NCBI GenBank assembly: GCA_023417285.1 | Contig: JAEZFR010000067.1 | Coordinates: 1-14,828, forward strand | From: Bacillota bacterium | GTDB taxonomy: Bacteria; Bacillota; Clostridia; Acetivibrionales; DSM-1351 | DNA: 14,828 nt | Direction of reading: 5' to 3' | Made by a program: the position numbers and the translations under genes | Notes under the pieces: model-generated | The model's database searches: none | What the model saw: the letters and a program-made list of their open reading frames with translations, nothing else | What the model was told of the DNA's origin: nothing | Shown: piece by piece, positions 14,532-14,828 of the stretch | Layout of the letters: each line of letters starts with the position of its first letter | Numbering within the stretch: the first letter of the stretch is position 1

Positions 14532-14828
14532 ATGCCAAGGCAATTTAGTTTAGAGAAAACTAGGAATATCGGTATCATGGCGCACATTGATGCAGGTAAA
14601 ACTACAACAACTGAACGTATCCTGTTCTATACAGGAAAAGTTCACAAGATCGGCGAGGTTCATGAAGGTGCTGCTGCAATGGACTGGATGGAACAGGAGC
14701 AAGAGCGTGGTATCACTATCACATCTGCTGCTACAACAGCTCAGTGGAAGGGTAATAGAATTAACATTATTGACACGCCGGGGCACGTTGACTTCACAGT
14801 TGAAGTTGAAAGATCTCTTCGTGTACTC
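14532..14828 (+). CDS. fusA: Elongation factor G, N-terminal 99 residues (3' end outside window)
   Basis: The frame opens with MPRQFSLEKTRNIGIMAHID and runs off the window edge. It shows the translational GTPase signature: P-loop AHIDAGKT at residues 17-24, switch I RGITI at 59-63 with Thr62, and DTPGH at 81-85. HEGAAAMDWMEQEQERGITI is characteristic of EF-G, which drives translocation of tRNA and mRNA on the ribosome and contacts the L7/L12 stalk. The ATG is supported by AAAGGAGGG (14518-14526) five bases upstream. Its place after rpsL and rpsG is the classical streptomycin operon order. Only domain I is partly visible, so no comment on later domains is possible. Confidence 0.98.
   Translation, partial: MPRQFSLEKTRNIGIMAHIDAGKTTTTERILFYTGKVHKIGEVHEGAAAMDWMEQEQERGITITSAATTAQWKGNRINIIDTPGHVDFTVEVERSLRVL

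Overview
The window reads as a chromosomal housekeeping segment of a low-GC Gram-positive bacterium of the clostridial type. The case rests on AT-rich spacers, strong AAGGAGG-type ribosome binding sites, SigA-like promoters, the Firmicutes-style insertion in S12, RpoB/RpoC sequences close in style to those of Bacillus and Clostridium, a T-box riboswitch and a YbxF-type kink-turn protein. A Ruminiclostridium-like cellulolytic clostridium is my best guess; that is inference, not proof.

Layout. 1-270: the C-terminal part of rplL (L7/L12), closed by a hairpin terminator that can work in both directions. 396-1058, minus strand: a two-repeat DUF4397 protein facing rplL, the only gene not pointing right. 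1059-1730: a 672-base control region with a degenerate hexamer/35-bp tandem repeat, a palindrome abutting a good SigA promoter, TAGCAC repeats and a leader hairpin before rpoB. 1731-8984: rpoB and rpoC, 15 bases apart. 8985-9446: a promoter touching the rpoC stop, then an isoleucine-type T-box riboswitch. 9447-12554: ileS of the long (type 2) class. 12555-12929: a 13-bp purine-rich tandem array, a terminator and a new promoter. 12930-14828: rplGB (ybxF/L7Ae-like), rpsL, rpsG and the start of fusA, i.e. the streptomycin operon, with a long structured-looking rpsL-rpsG spacer and a probable extra promoter before fusA.

All rightward genes serve gene expression: RNA polymerase beta and beta', isoleucyl-tRNA synthesis, ribosomal proteins and elongation factor G. 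The order is the standard rplL-rpoBC-rplGB-rpsL-rpsG-fusA order with two interruptions: the leftward DUF4397 gene between rplL and rpoB, and a self-regulated ileS unit (promoter, T-box, gene, terminator) between rpoC and rplGB.

I found no mobile element, CRISPR array, tRNA or rRNA gene and no obviously broken gene. The most interesting material is non-coding: the T-box with an extra arm and a variant T-box bulge, the two degenerate tandem arrays, the rpoB control region, and the rpsL-rpsG spacer. None of these is strong evidence of a wholly new system.
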